In this document: positions 46,536 through 56,950 of the stretch, piece by piece
Layout of the letters: each line of letters starts with the position of its first letter
How positions within the stretch are numbered: position 1 is the first letter of the stretch
From: Spirometra erinaceieuropaei
Lineage: Eukaryota > Platyhelminthes > Cestoda > Diphyllobothriidea > Diphyllobothriidae
DNA: 64,000 bases
Assembly (NCBI GenBank): GCA_902702965.1
Contig: CACRXP010000030.1
Coordinates: forward strand, 886,898 to 950,897
Direction of reading: 5' to 3'
Program-made: the position numbers and the translations under genes
The notes under the pieces: generated by a model
Database searches by the model: none
What the model was told of the DNA's origin: nothing
Seen by the model: the letters and a program-made list of their open reading frames with translations, nothing else

Positions 46536-46689
46536 GCACATCACCTGAGCAGACGTCGGATAGACTGTCCTGGTTCCAAGTGCAAGCGTAATGTGGGCAT
46601 TGCAAGTAAAGTAGGCCAAAGGGGGATTCTGAAATCGTTTGTGGGAAAATAGCCAAAGGTAAAACGGAAAAGGGTAACCTGATGTTTTG

Positions 46690-47020
46690 GTTTATAGGTA
46701 GGATTTTGGTTAGTGTCGGGCTAAGAATTGAGTTTAGGGTTAGGGTTTGTGTTAAGTTTAAGGGTTCTGGTTAGAATTGGGGTTTAGATTACAATTTAGG
46801 GTTAGAGATAGTGTACAGATTGGCGTAGGGTTACAGTTAGGGTTAGGGTTGGAGCCAAGGTTAGGATTAGGGTTTGCGCTGCGGTTAAGGTTAAAGTTAG
46901 GATTTGGGTCAGGGTCAAGGTCAGGCTTAGGGTTAGGGTTAGGGTCAGGGATTGTGATAGGTTTAGGGTTAGCGTTAGATTTGAAATTGCGTTAAGTATG
47001 AGGCTTAATTTTGAGCTCAG
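46690..47020 (+). repeat. Degenerate telomere-like TTAGGG tract
   Basis: About 330 bp of TTAGGG-like units with many single-base variants, G-rich on the plus strand (ttagggttagggtttgtg; ggcttagggttagggttagg). It gives a spurious frame rich in Gly and Leu at 46777-46995. No terminal repeats of the 48-kb element are seen here. Confidence 0.85.
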
Positions 47021-48050
47021 TGTTAGGTTTACCGTCAGTTTTGGGATATTGCCTCTTCGCGTGTTACGTCAGCCAGTACTTTTGCGAAAATTCTAGGCTT
47101 CCTTCAGTCTCGCGGCAGATTTGTCATATATCATGTTGACTTTTCCGTTTCAGCCTCGGCTGCTTTCCCAAATAACGATTTCAGCATCCACCTTCGACTT
47201 ATGTTACTTTCAATGCTTACATTGCGCTTACACTTGGGGGCAGGACGGCATAACCGACCTTTGCCAGGTAAGTTTTAAAAGGTCTCTCTTTGTGGGACAC
47301 CAACGAAGAAGAGCTGTGTTGGTTCAAGGTTTTAACAATCGGTGTTATTTGTAATCAACCGTCTATCAGTCGTTCAACTCCCCGGAGTCGTATCCACGCT
47401 TACTTACTACCTAAGCTCGCAGTCCCAGTAAGTTGGCGATCCCTGAATAAAGTGTCGTGTACTTGACGATTGGAGAAAGCATCCACCACTCCCATAGACC
47501 CACGTTGTAGAGTGCGATACGCTTTTATTCAAATTGTTTTTCTGGGTTCGCGTAATTCTGGCGCGTTTTCTGGCCAAAGTTAGTGTTAAATCATCCAGGA
47601 AATTAGCTCTACCCAGAGTAATGTTCACATTTCCGTGGGAGGGAGGGGTGACTGGGGAGGCCTGTTGGCCGGCGCCTAATTGGGACATCCGATGGTGTTT
47701 CAGGACATTGACCCTTCCGGCCCATGACCTACCCTCTCCCCGCCCCCGCCCCCCACTTCCAATCGCTTCCCCCCTTTTCCTGCCTGCCTGGACTGCCTGA
47801 CGGAATAGGCCATCCTTCATGTAAACACGCGGCATTTAGAAGCGGAAAAGCCTAGTTTAACTTTATTTCATTAGCGAGTATTCTACAAGCATCCGTCTCC
47901 CAGCCCTCCCTCCCAATGGCCGGATAATTCATCCCGAGGACTTTGGAACTCTGCAGAGACCTGTAACTGCCCCTCAAACGGATTCCATATAATTCTAGAG
48001 CAAAGGATTTGGGGAGAAGCTTTTGCGCCAAGTCCAATTACGGTCAGAGT
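47021..48050. other. Unassigned
   Basis: Opposed frames at 47407-47835 (-) and 47534-47800 (+) overlap in C/G-rich low-complexity DNA. No domain recognised. Confidence 0.4.
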
Positions 48051-48051
48051 T

Positions 48052-48362
48052 GGTTATGTAGCTCCACCTGAAGCGAACAAACCTCAGCCACCCGTAATAC
48101 GGGACCGGTGGTAATAGGGCATCTTACTGGTGGGGCGATGAGGTCAAGTAATTGTACGCAAACGGAAAGCTATTGGGAATGCGCGGTTGTACTTTGGATG
48201 GTTGAGAAATAGTTGTCCTAACCTCTAACCCTAGTCCCTAACCCTATCCTCCAGCTCTAACACTGACCCTAACCCGTAAACCTAACCCTTAACCATAACC
48301 CCCAAATCTAACCCCTAACCCCGACCCCAACAGTATTGTGTCCAGCAGGTGGGGCTACATAT
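48052..48362 (+). mobile_element. Telomere-array inverted-repeat element, copy 2
   Basis: Left terminus GGTTATGTAGCTCCACCTG, then the conserved module (taatacgggaccggtggtaa, ggttgtactttggatggttg), about 110 bp of CCCTAAC-like units, then cagtattgtgtccagcag and the right terminus CAGGTGGGGCTACAT. It is 311 bp long and has no protein-coding capacity. Confidence 0.8.
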
Positions 48363-49616
48363 TCACATCTTACCGAAATATCATCTTCAAACTTTATATT
48401 TTAGGAAAGAGTATTTTCCAGCATTTAAAAACTGTTTCGATTTCCGAGTAATTTTGGACCCGACCTGCCGTCACACTTGCCTAAAAGGTTTCCAGTCTAC
48501 ATGCCGTATACTTTCCGTAAAAGGAAAATCACACTTATATCTAAGCTATCAAGAAGATATCATACAGAGCTCATAAAATTGTATAAGTGATTTTAACCAA
48601 GTTGTGCGCTTAATAAGCAGCATTAATGAACGTGCTAATGCGAGGCTGTACGAATGGAGATTTCACGGTATTAAAAAATCTCATGACTAGACAGCTTTTT
48701 AAAACGGAGAGATACCCCCTCCAAGCATAATGCTCGTAGAAAACGTAATCCTCTACTAAAGAATTGTGAGAAAGAATATTTGGTCGGACGTGGGTTATGT
48801 AGCCCCACCTGAAGTAAACAAACCCCAGTCATCTCTAATACGGGACCGGTGGTACCAGGGGCTTTTGCATGTGGGGCCGGGGTAAGCACCGGTGACGAGT
48901 TCAGGTAGTTGTATGCAACAGAAAAGCTATTGGGGAAGGGCGGTTGTAGTTCGGATGCTTAAGAAATAGTTGCGCTAACCCCTAAGCATAACCTCTAACC
49001 CTAACACCTAACCATAATCCCCAACCATAACCCCAACCCTAGCTACTAACCGTAACTCTAGGCCCTAACCTTTAACCACAGCCCTAAAACCTAGCCCTGA
49101 AACCTCCAACGTGAAAGTTAGAAGGAGACGACAGGCCGAAAGTCAAGAAGGACCACCGACATTAGACCCAAAAAGGTATACACGGCAAAAAAAGAAACAA
49201 GGCCGCCAACAGAACACACACCGCAACGCAAAGCAACACCATGCCAGCGTAAACACACCAAATCAAACTGATTACGTAGGTCAGCAGTATTGTGTCGATC
49301 AGGTGGGGCTACATAACCGTATCTTGCCGATATTTGTTACCAAAGGAGTATGAGAAAAAATATTTTATTCGTGTTTTCTACAAAATATATTTGAGTTTGT
49401 GAGAACTTCTACAATCAGTGGGAAAATATTCACAATATTCAAGTAGTCATTTTTATCGATTGTAGTCTTTGCGGGCGGCCGAAAAGAAGCGTGTTCAATG
49501 CTGACATCCTGGCGTGGCGGAAATATCTTGTGAGTATGCTGCATATTAGTGGTCTTTTCGGATTGAAAACGCATTTCAGGATTTTGACTAACATCTTATG
49601 AGGTGACACACCTGCT
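48363..49616. mobile_element. Diverged MITE holding a further telomere-array element
   Basis: Sister of 32040-33371. The interior (aactttatattttaggaaag; tgtgcgcttaataagcagca) matches 32330-32600, and the right arm ends cacacctgctg plus TA at 49617-49618. The left arm is missing, the region being replaced by the element at 48052-48362. Confidence 0.65.
48793..49318 (+). mobile_element. Telomere-array inverted-repeat element, copy 3
   Basis: The termini are a perfect 19-bp inverted repeat, GGTTATGTAGCCCCACCTG (48793-48811) against 49300-49318. The module order is as in the other copies, then CCTAACC-like units (48975-49110). An extra 170-bp A-rich piece (49111-49280, encoding only a low-complexity frame) precedes the right end. 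The left flank gaatatttggtcggacgt is shared with the 32.7-kb copy. Confidence 0.85.
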
Positions 49617-49854
49617 GTAAGTAGTGTCTTTCAGCCCACAATTAAAAAGACATGACTTTTATCAAGGCCTGCTTCATGAAACCGCAGCTTATGACGAAGC
49701 ACAAACATAACACATATTGCGTACACTGCTTTTAACCATCAGTGCATAGTCATCGTACGCTCGATATAAAACATTACTAGGTTAAATAGACAAAATCAAC
49801 ATTTTGTCGATCAAATACAAGACAGAGAGTTCATAAAAAGGTAAGATCTCTTTT

Positions 49855-50400
49855 CGTAGTCGCATCTGTTAGGGGTTAGGGTTAGGTGTAGGAGATTGCG
49901 GGTTAGGGTTAGGGGTCAGTGTCAAACGCCCAATTACCACTGGTCCTGTATGACAGGCGGCTGGGTCTTGTCTTCTGCTGGCTCGGCGACGAAATAGCCT
50001 CCGATCCATAAATGTAGTCTCAACAAGAGAACACCAAAAGTGAGTTAGGGTTAGGGGTTAGGGTTAGAGGTTAGGGCGGCTATTTCTCAACCACCCAAAG
50101 TACAATCGCGCATTCCCAATGGCTTTTTTTCTTCCTATAATTACTTGACCTCGTCGCCTGTGCGTTCCCCGGCCCCACACGTAAGATGCTCTATTACCAC
50201 CGGTCCCGTATTACATCTGGCTGGGGTTTGTTCATTTCAGGTTGGGCTACATAACCACATCTCATCCATACTTCCATCCATCAAAAAAGTAGCAGTCTTC
50301 TGGTTAGATCGCAGTTAGTAGCCAGGTCTCGTATTACAGGTGGCTAGGGTTTGTTTACTGGAGCTTTTTTGCGGGGCTTCATAATCACATCTGACCCATT
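49855..50400 (-). mobile_element. Partial telomere-array elements, minus strand
   Basis: Three pieces in minus orientation. 49855-49990 and 50040-50257 each have a GGGTTA-type tract followed by inverted module strings (ccaccggtcccgtattaca). The second ends in caggttgggctacataacc at 50239-50257. 50310-50385 is module only, ending ggggcttcataatc. No intact left end is seen. Confidence 0.7.
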
Positions 50401-50409
50401 TGGTTTCCA

Positions 50410-50700
50410 TTTTACGTTTGAGGTTAGGAGTAGGCTACCGGTTAATGGTTTCCGATTTTCGGGTTATGGTTATGCCTTTAGGCTCAGGTGTTCGGGTAAC
50501 GGTTAGGGTTTGAGTATACGATTAGGTTTCATTATTACGGTTAGGTTTTACGGTTAAGACTATGTTTAAGGAATACGTTTACGTTTACGATTTCGGTTAG
50601 GGTTGGGACTTGGGTTAAGGTTGCCGTTAGGATTAACGCCTAACGTTTAAGTTTGAGGTTAGGGTTAAGGTTAAGGTTAGGATTAGGGTTAAGGTCGCCT
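50410..50700 (+). repeat. Degenerate telomere-like tract
   Basis: Strongly mutated GGTTA units on the plus strand (ggttagggttgggacttggg; aggttagggttaaggttaag), improving in quality toward 50650-50695. Confidence 0.75.
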
Positions 50701-50754
50701 TCCGCAACCCCGTTCCTGGCGACCAACTGCGATCTAGCCGTCTTCTGGAAATAA

Positions 50755-50930
50755 GTTCCATTAAGGGGGACTGGAACTGCGTTAGGGAAACCGGACGAAT
50801 TCTGCAGACCTACCTTCACGAACATAAAGCGGCAATTCAGGAGCGGCAGTCAATCTTTCGGCTTCAAACTCAGTTGGCGAGTCCTTTTATAAAGACAGAT
50901 TTCAATCTTGTATGCGATCCATGTCAAACT
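50755..50930 (+). pseudogene. Possible GIY-YIG nuclease remnant
   Basis: The plus-strand frame reads CVRETGRILQTYLHEHKAAI and then IFRLQTQLASPF. This resembles the YVGETGRTL...RLHEHKAA block after the YIG motif in Penelope-type GIY-YIG domains. The GIY part is absent and stops follow. It could be a third PLE lineage; the match is short. Confidence 0.45.
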
Positions 50931-51374
50931 AGATATTTTTCGCCAGGGGAACGGCCACCCTTGAAAAAACTGTTAGAGGCATGAGTGTCCAAGTAACTCT
51001 GCGCGAGGAAGCACTGTTTGTTTCCACGATGCTTGAACGAGGAAATGAGCCCATAAATGTTGTCACAATGACAAAACACTGCTGGCTGCATCTGTCAAAG
51101 TTCACTACTGCGATTGAAACATTGCAAACAACAGAGACAATTCCTCTCACTCCATCCCTCACGCACCGAATGAGTTAATAACGGAACCTGCCCAGGAGAA
51201 AACTTTGGAGAACCCTTGACCTTCATTTACACCAACTGTATCAAGCCTGTCGAGCCAACAGGACTCCTGCAAGCAAAACCGTCCTCCTCATTTGGGTGCA
51301 AGCGGCAACCGATGCCCAAATCTTGGTAGGTATTCCGGCAGATATTAAATCAGGCATTTTGAGCCAACAATGAA

Positions 51375-51829
51375 AAGCCCGATGACCTTGGTGGTATTCG
51401 AAACCGCTTTGGTGCAACCAAAACTCTAGCCACTTGCGGGCCGTGAGTTTAATCGCATTTGGGTCAAGTTGCCCATGCGGCCTTCTGCACAGCCTGGAAT
51501 CCACCAAATCTGACACAGTAAGTTGACTGCCCAAGCAGGATATCTTGAGTAATTCACCTAGAATCCACCAGATGATGCCATAAACATACACGAATTACGT
51601 GAGCCTGTTAGTCATGTAGGTGAATTACTAAAGAAATCCTGCTTGTGAAGTCAACTTACTTTATCAGATTTGGTGGATTCCAGACGTTGCAGTAGTTTGG
51701 GCGGGTAACTTGACCCAAATTAGATTAAACTCGCGTCGTCCGGCGGTGCCTCGTAGCTCAAGTGGTTAGAGCGTTGGCTGTACTAAAACCTTTCACTTAC
51801 TGCGCGGATTCGAATCCCAGCCAGGCGCC
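51375..51829. repeat. Family A inverted dimer
   Basis: A minus-strand unit (51375-51576, tRNA-like block degraded at about 51379-51450) faces a plus-strand unit (51600-51829). The shared blocks (actgcccaagcaggatatct; cacctagaatccaccagatg) appear inverted on the two sides of a centre near 51588. Confidence 0.8.
51745..51829 (+). repeat. Family A tRNA-like block, best cloverleaf
   Basis: The acceptor stem GGTGCCT/AGGCGCC pairs at all seven positions (one G-U). The D stem is GCTC/GAGC and the T stem GCGGATTCGAATCCC-like. The anticodon loop is ambiguous. A long variable arm suggests a Ser-type origin. Repeated flanks argue against a functional single tRNA gene, but I cannot exclude one. Confidence 0.65.
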
Positions 51830-52078
51830 GAGTTTTTCACAGCTGTGTCGATATGAACAAATAGTTTTGTCATAACATTTTTGCATATCATAGCTTCCCT
51901 TGCATGATACCTGTTAGTATTTCAGTTGGTCACGGATTCAGATAAAGTAAACGCCGGTAAAGCAGGATTTTAGGCAATCAATCTAGAATTCACCAGATGA
52001 ATACAACGCTCACGTAATTCGTAGATGTTTTGACAAATTTCGAATGACGTGAGCGTGGTAGTCATCTGTTGGATTCTA
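51830..52078. repeat. Family A flank, interrupted at its right end
   Basis: Contains further family A unit sequence (cagtttcagttggtcacg region; agtcatctgttggattcta at 52059-52078), which is then broken by the MITE. Confidence 0.5.
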
Positions 52079-53054
52079 CAGTAGGTGGGCTAACTCATGA
52101 AATGTAAACCGAAATTCCGATATGCGTTTTTCTTTCGAGAAGATTCATTCGGTAGGATTGTAAAATTAATCACCGTGTAGCATAATTGTATAATACTTCA
52201 GTTGCCTAGAGATGCTGGCATTTGAGCGAACTTCTTCCCGGCCTCATACAAAAGCCACACTGTGTAAAAAATGACTATATAAATAGCATGCATTTTTCTT
52301 ATTGATTTTCGCTGACCTTAAAATTCGACTATATTTCGAAGGAGACATGCATGAAAATATCCATTCTTTTGCTAATTCGGTAAAAAAATGAAGCCTTCTT
52401 CCAATTTTTTACTCGAACGAAGAGTATAATTCGGTTTTCAAAAAGCTTCTGATCATGACATTTTCAATACCGTAAAATGGCCGTTCATAAATTGTTATGT
52501 CTCTGTATTAAACAATGTGGCTTGTAAAATTACCAATGTAGCTCAAATCCACTGCGAAATTTTATGAAACCCATGTGGTATCCTCTTAATTCCTATTTTC
52601 CGTACCCTGAAAATGCTCGGCCTGTAGTTTGGAAACCCTGAATGCAAGTGCAACAGCAGGTGGGGTTCAAAATTATTCGGGAATTGAAAAAGATTTTAAA
52701 AACCGAATATCGCTGTTTATTTAAGTACAAATTGGAAGAGGATGTAATTTTCTACCGAATGAGCAAGATAACGAATATTTTTGTGCATATTTTCTGTGGA
52801 ATAAAACTGAATTTTAAGGGCAACGAAAATTAATGAGAAAAATGCCTGCTACGTAAGTAATCATATTTACAGAGTAAAGTTTTTGCATACAGCAACAACG
52901 AAGTTCGTTCGAAAGCCGGCATCCCGAGATAACTGAATAATTATAGATGTTGCAAAACGATTAGTGTTAGAACCATCCTTAAATAATCTTCCCGAAACAA
53001 AGTTGCATTTCGGACTTTCGGTTGACATTTCATAAGTTAGCACCCCCCCTATTG
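52079..53054. mobile_element. Foldback MITE, subfamily 2, inserted in family A
   Basis: Left end CAGTAGGTGGGCTAACTCAT after TA (52077-52078). Right end diverged (cacccccccctattg) before CA at 53055-53056. The family A unit resumes at about 53060 (ttgtaaatcctgtttgacag). The uninterrupted unit at 43755-43790 shows the target. Confidence 0.8.
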
Positions 53055-53167
53055 CAGATTGATTGCTTGTAAATCCTGTTTGACAGCGCTTACTTTATCA
53101 GAACTACTGGATTCTATTCGTTGGAGTAGGTTGGGTGCATAACTGGATTAAATTCACGGCTCCTGGT

Positions 53168-53253
53168 GGGGCCTCGTAGCTCAGGCGGCTAGAGCGTTGG
53201 CTGTACTAAGGCCTTTTTCTTTCTGTCGTGGGTTCGAATCCCACCGAGGTCGC
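53168..53253 (+). repeat. Family A tRNA-like block
   Basis: GGGGCCTCGTAGCTCAGGCG, then GGGTTCGAATCCC; acceptor 3' strand AGGTCGC. Its unit is the continuation of the one split by the MITE at 52079. Confidence 0.75.
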
Positions 53254-53289
53254 TGCGTTTTTCTCAGTCAGGTCAAAATGAATAGAATG

Positions 53290-53680
53290 GTAGATGTACG
53301 CTCACCGATCGTTCTTACGGAACTCATTCGTTCCGTTCTTGCCTAATGGGCTCTCTCTCTCGATCCCAATCAGCAGCCGCACAGCGGCGCATGATATAGG
53401 CAGAATGTTATTACCGACAAAGACAAGGGAGATTGGAATGACCATTTCTGGATTATTAGCCGTCGTCAGCCAGTCCTACCCAACCCCGAAGGGTAGAACA
53501 TCTGGGGATCAAACTCGCGACCTGTTAGGTTGAGGTCCAACGCCTCTAACCACTGGGCCACGAGCCCCTTGCCCTGTCGGTTTCGATCGAGAATATAGAA
53601 TGGTAGGGGGCGCCCGACGATCGTTCTTACGGAACTCACTCATGCCGTTATGCCTTAAGGGCTCTCTCTCGAGTTCAACT
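53290..53680 (-). repeat. Family B units, one full and one partial
   Basis: The tRNA-like part is at about 53570-53500 (minus) and the tail at 53400-53480. The linker and a second partial unit follow at 53595-53680. Confidence 0.75.
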
Positions 53681-53805
53681 AGCCTTTGGGCCTGCACATG
53701 GTCCCCAAGACTAACACTAGTGGCTGGAGCGGATGCCGTGACTGTTGTCGGCCTGAACAATATCCACAGTGCCAACAGCAACGAAGAGACGAGTCCCCGG
53801 AAGCG

Positions 53806-54310
53806 GTCGTGATGGAAGAGACACGATCGTTCGGGCAGGATCTTTGTTCGCCTGACGTTTACACACAAGGGGTTGCAGTATTTTCAGGATGCAGTCGTCA
53901 TGCTACCGCAGTCCAGAAATACGATCCACCGCCCCAGGTCGCTACTCATACCCCAGCGGAGGGCCACGAATTCAACTTCGCGAGGACGCGGTTAATGGCA
54001 TGAGCCAGTAATGAGAAGGGACGATAACTGCTGGAGGCCTGAGTGTCTGACATCAACTCTATCAACAGACACGTTAACGACGCTTTGATGACGCGGTCAA
54101 GATGCGTGACCGATTCCCAGCCAAGGACACAGGCTATAACGACGCCATGATACGCCGTGGGTTTGGCCTTATCGCGAATACAACCCCCTCCCCCTTCACC
54201 CTCACCCCCATTTCTTATCTTTGTTTGACAACAACAACTGCTCATTTGATGTTGCATTCCCAGAGTCTCTGATGAAGGCCCCCTGCATGAGATCGAAAAT
54301 ACAGGCTGAT
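53806..54310 (+). mobile_element. PLE-2-like fragment
   Basis: An inverted tail fragment (gacacgatcgttcgggcagg, then tttgttcgcctgacgttt) is at 53820-53865. Nuclease C-terminal codons come next: QVATHTPAEGHEFNFARTRL, a stop, then LLEA and VSDINSINRHVN. A decayed hammerhead-like tail lies at 54269-54308 (CTGATGA, GAAA and AGGC remain; stem II is lost). It has the same layout as 30.57-31.35 kb but a different lineage in the nuclease. Confidence 0.6.
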
Positions 54311-54314
54311 GCAT

Positions 54315-54937
54315 ATCCCACAGATCGCGCGTTCATCTTCTTTTCTGCAAGAACCTAGGAATCGCATATTCGCTTCCATTCTTTGCTTCGTTTCTACTTA
54401 CATTACAACAAACTCGGCCTCTTGGAGTTCGTCAACTTTAGTATGTGTCGCAGTTTATCCCTGCTATTCGCCGCGCCGACGCATCAAGGAATGGAGGAGC
54501 TGATACTTTGTCCATGCCCCCTATCGCCCATCTCCAACTCTCTCTCCAAGTGTCGACCTTATTGTGACGGCTGCAGAACAACGCTGCGTCAATGTTGCTT
54601 GCGACAAGGATCTTTCCGGACTCTACATTCGGATTTTTCTTCTGATTACTGAAAATGACAACATTCTCTGCGGGGTTTCTACCGTCCTCCCTCTACCCCA
54701 GGGCGCGTTCCTCCCCACAGAACCTTCCCAACCCTGGGAATCAAACCGCCAAAGTGCCAGTCTCCGACCGCTTCGTCTGGCCTGGTGCGTAAAAGAACCT
54801 GGTGGCTCGGCCATTGACACTTCTCGTCTGTGAGCGGAGTTAGGACCGAGGGCACAAGAAAGCCGCCTTCCCCAATTTTGCCAATCCCGGTGCAAGGTTC
54901 ATCGATATCTACGTAGGTATTGCGGATTCTCTGAAGC
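54315..54937. other. Unassigned, PLE debris at left
   Basis: 54325-54390 (atcgcgcgttcatcttcttt; aagaacctaggaatcgcata) resembles the PLE RT N-terminal region near 10780-10830. The rest has no recognised content; the opposed frames at 54564-54895 are unsupported. Confidence 0.4.
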
Positions 54938-55125
54938 TGTCCAATGGCTCAGTGGTCAGAACGTTTAAATTCTAACCAACGGTCCAAGACTTCGAGCCGC
55001 AGCGTTTGCGTACATCGGAGTCGGGCGTGACTGGTTGATGACGACCAACAAGCCAGAAATGGCCACTTCAGTCTCCCCTGTCTTTGTTGGAAAGGCCATT
55101 CTGCCGCTTTGCGGTTGTTGCCGGG
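54938..55125 (+). repeat. Family B SINE copy, diverged
   Basis: A box tggctcagtggtcagaacg, B box-like gacttcgagcc, tail gactggttgatgacgaccaa and ccagaaatggccac. A (GA)n microsatellite (55130-55158) follows directly. Confidence 0.75.
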
Positions 55126-55127
55126 AC

Positions 55128-55158
<31 letters not shown>

Positions 55159-55161
<3 letters not shown>

Positions 55162-56349
55162 ACCCCAAGATCCAAGGGGGCGTGTGAGTTCCATGACGCG
55201 GTCGGTGCGCACGCCTCCACCATTGGTACACTGATGCTCAGGACAGTTCCAAATTACTGAGTTACCATTTTCATTGTCTCTTTCACCAACCCGCCTGGCT
55301 GCGGAGCTCAGCTCATGTCTTGCCCCTTCCAATCTTTCTTCCCCTTTCTGGGCTACAGGCAGATCCAAACGATATTCTACCATCCGACTGCCAACGGAGA
55401 GAGAGGGCACAGAAGATCCTAGGAAATGAGCGGATCGCCTTCCCTGGTCCTGTTCTGCATGCGCTCAGATCTTGAGCTTAACTGTGCCGTCGCCGAACTC
55501 GATGCTCGGCGTCACTGTCCGACTCCCTGGTGAAACGCCTTCGTCAACCGCTGGCGGGGTTGAAAGGGTATCGCTCAATCCTCCAGCACCGCCTCCATCA
55601 GCCTAAGCGAACGCTTTACGCGGTTCCGGTCACCGAGTCTTATTTTGAAAAAGCGCTAACGGCATCCTCCGATATGACCAACTGGGCTTGTCATTGGAAG
55701 TAAACTGCGACGGGTAAAGAAGTCCCAACTTCAACTCGCGACCAGCGCCCTGGTTGCCGATCCTGAGTTCCAGTTTACGGATAACTGCGTCTCTGATAGC
55801 AATGTCGCGAACCCGCGTACCGACCTGCATAGCACGCGATGCGCATTTGGATAAATAGCGTGACCCCGTTCCCAACCAAAAGCCCACGTGATCAACGCGT
55901 GGTATGAAGTTGCAAAACTTCTGGCGACGGGCTCCTATCCAGGACTGTTTCGGTCATCGAATCATCTTCCTCGTAAGCTTGTGCAAATAAAAGGCCTCCA
56001 GATAATGTATAATCATTACTCGCAGCAGGTACGTGGACAAACTTCGCTTCGCACGTCCCCCCCCCCCCCTAGTGAATTATCCCCCTACACTTATCACTGT
56101 AGGCGACATCATACTTCCATTCGCAAATCCTTCTCGTGTGTACAGACGTAGCACGAAGGGAGAGGCGCCAGCGAGAAAAAATGACAAGGAAGTTTCGATA
56201 ACCGTCACCGAAAATGTCCGGCAGCAACTTCCTCCGTCCGCATGAAGGTTCGGCGCTGCCCAAAGGCTTAATTTTTTGGCGCAGGGCATTGCCCATAAAA
56301 CAAAAGCACGTGCTTCTATGCGGTCCGTACGTACAGTCGGCGTACGTGT
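55159..56349. other. Unassigned
   Basis: No recognised gene. A C-run at about 56058-56069 is low complexity. The frame at 54949-55410 (-) starts in this stretch and crosses the SINE and the microsatellite; I do not support it. Confidence 0.4.
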
Positions 56350-56950
56350 GTCAAATTATTTGCATTGATCCCCGTCGCCCAAGCGCATCTTCCTTCTTGG
56401 TCCCAACTTCAAATACGCCTGATTGCTTGGTGTCCCGGAAATAAACAGCACGCATGTGCTGGTTGTAGTGCTTTTCTGCGTAGGTTGTGCGTGCGCACCG
56501 TATCCTCCTGCTGCCGCCGCAGCAGCCAGTGGCACGCGTCCTGGCAATCTGTGCCCTCGCTACTGGCTGTCATCGAACAGTAATCAGTGGGAGAGGGGGG
56601 GGGGCAGAGCGCAAATCTAAGACGTTCGTCCGCGAAGCTGCGTAAATGCGCGCTCGCGCGCGCTCTATCGATCCGTATTGATCGGGGGGAGGATGGACAG
56701 GGCTGCGTGCGTGCATTGCGTGGGCGTGACCTGCCAGCACAGCCGGTAGCACTCACGCACGCGAGCGCACACGCCTGCAAGCCAGCTGAGTGTCCACTCG
56801 CTCCCCAGTGCTACTTGTCTACTGGATTTACCCAGCTTCTGAACGGACATTCGTCACCGCGCTCCTTCGCTTCTTTCATTTACTACTCGGACCCTGAAGC
56901 CCTGTTTTGGCCGATCACTTGTAAACTCAGGATTTAATTAATACACACCG
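56350..56950. other. CpG-rich block, possible promoter or 5' exon
   Basis: This is the most CpG-dense and repeat-free stretch in the window (gcgcgctcgcgcgcgctcta at about 56647). It lies 7 kb upstream of the filamin start exon. No reading frame is convincing; overlapping frames on both strands reflect composition. A non-coding first exon or promoter is one possibility, not shown by the sequence. Confidence 0.25.

Noticed and set aside
46777..46995. Gly/Leu-rich frame
   Set aside because: Translation of a degenerate telomere-like tract.
47407..47835. 142-codon minus-strand frame
   Set aside because: It overlaps an 88-codon plus-strand frame in low-complexity C/G-rich DNA, and neither shows a domain.
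56409..56780. Overlapping frames on both strands in the CpG-rich block
   Set aside because: Stop-poor because of high GC; no recognisable protein and mutually exclusive readings.
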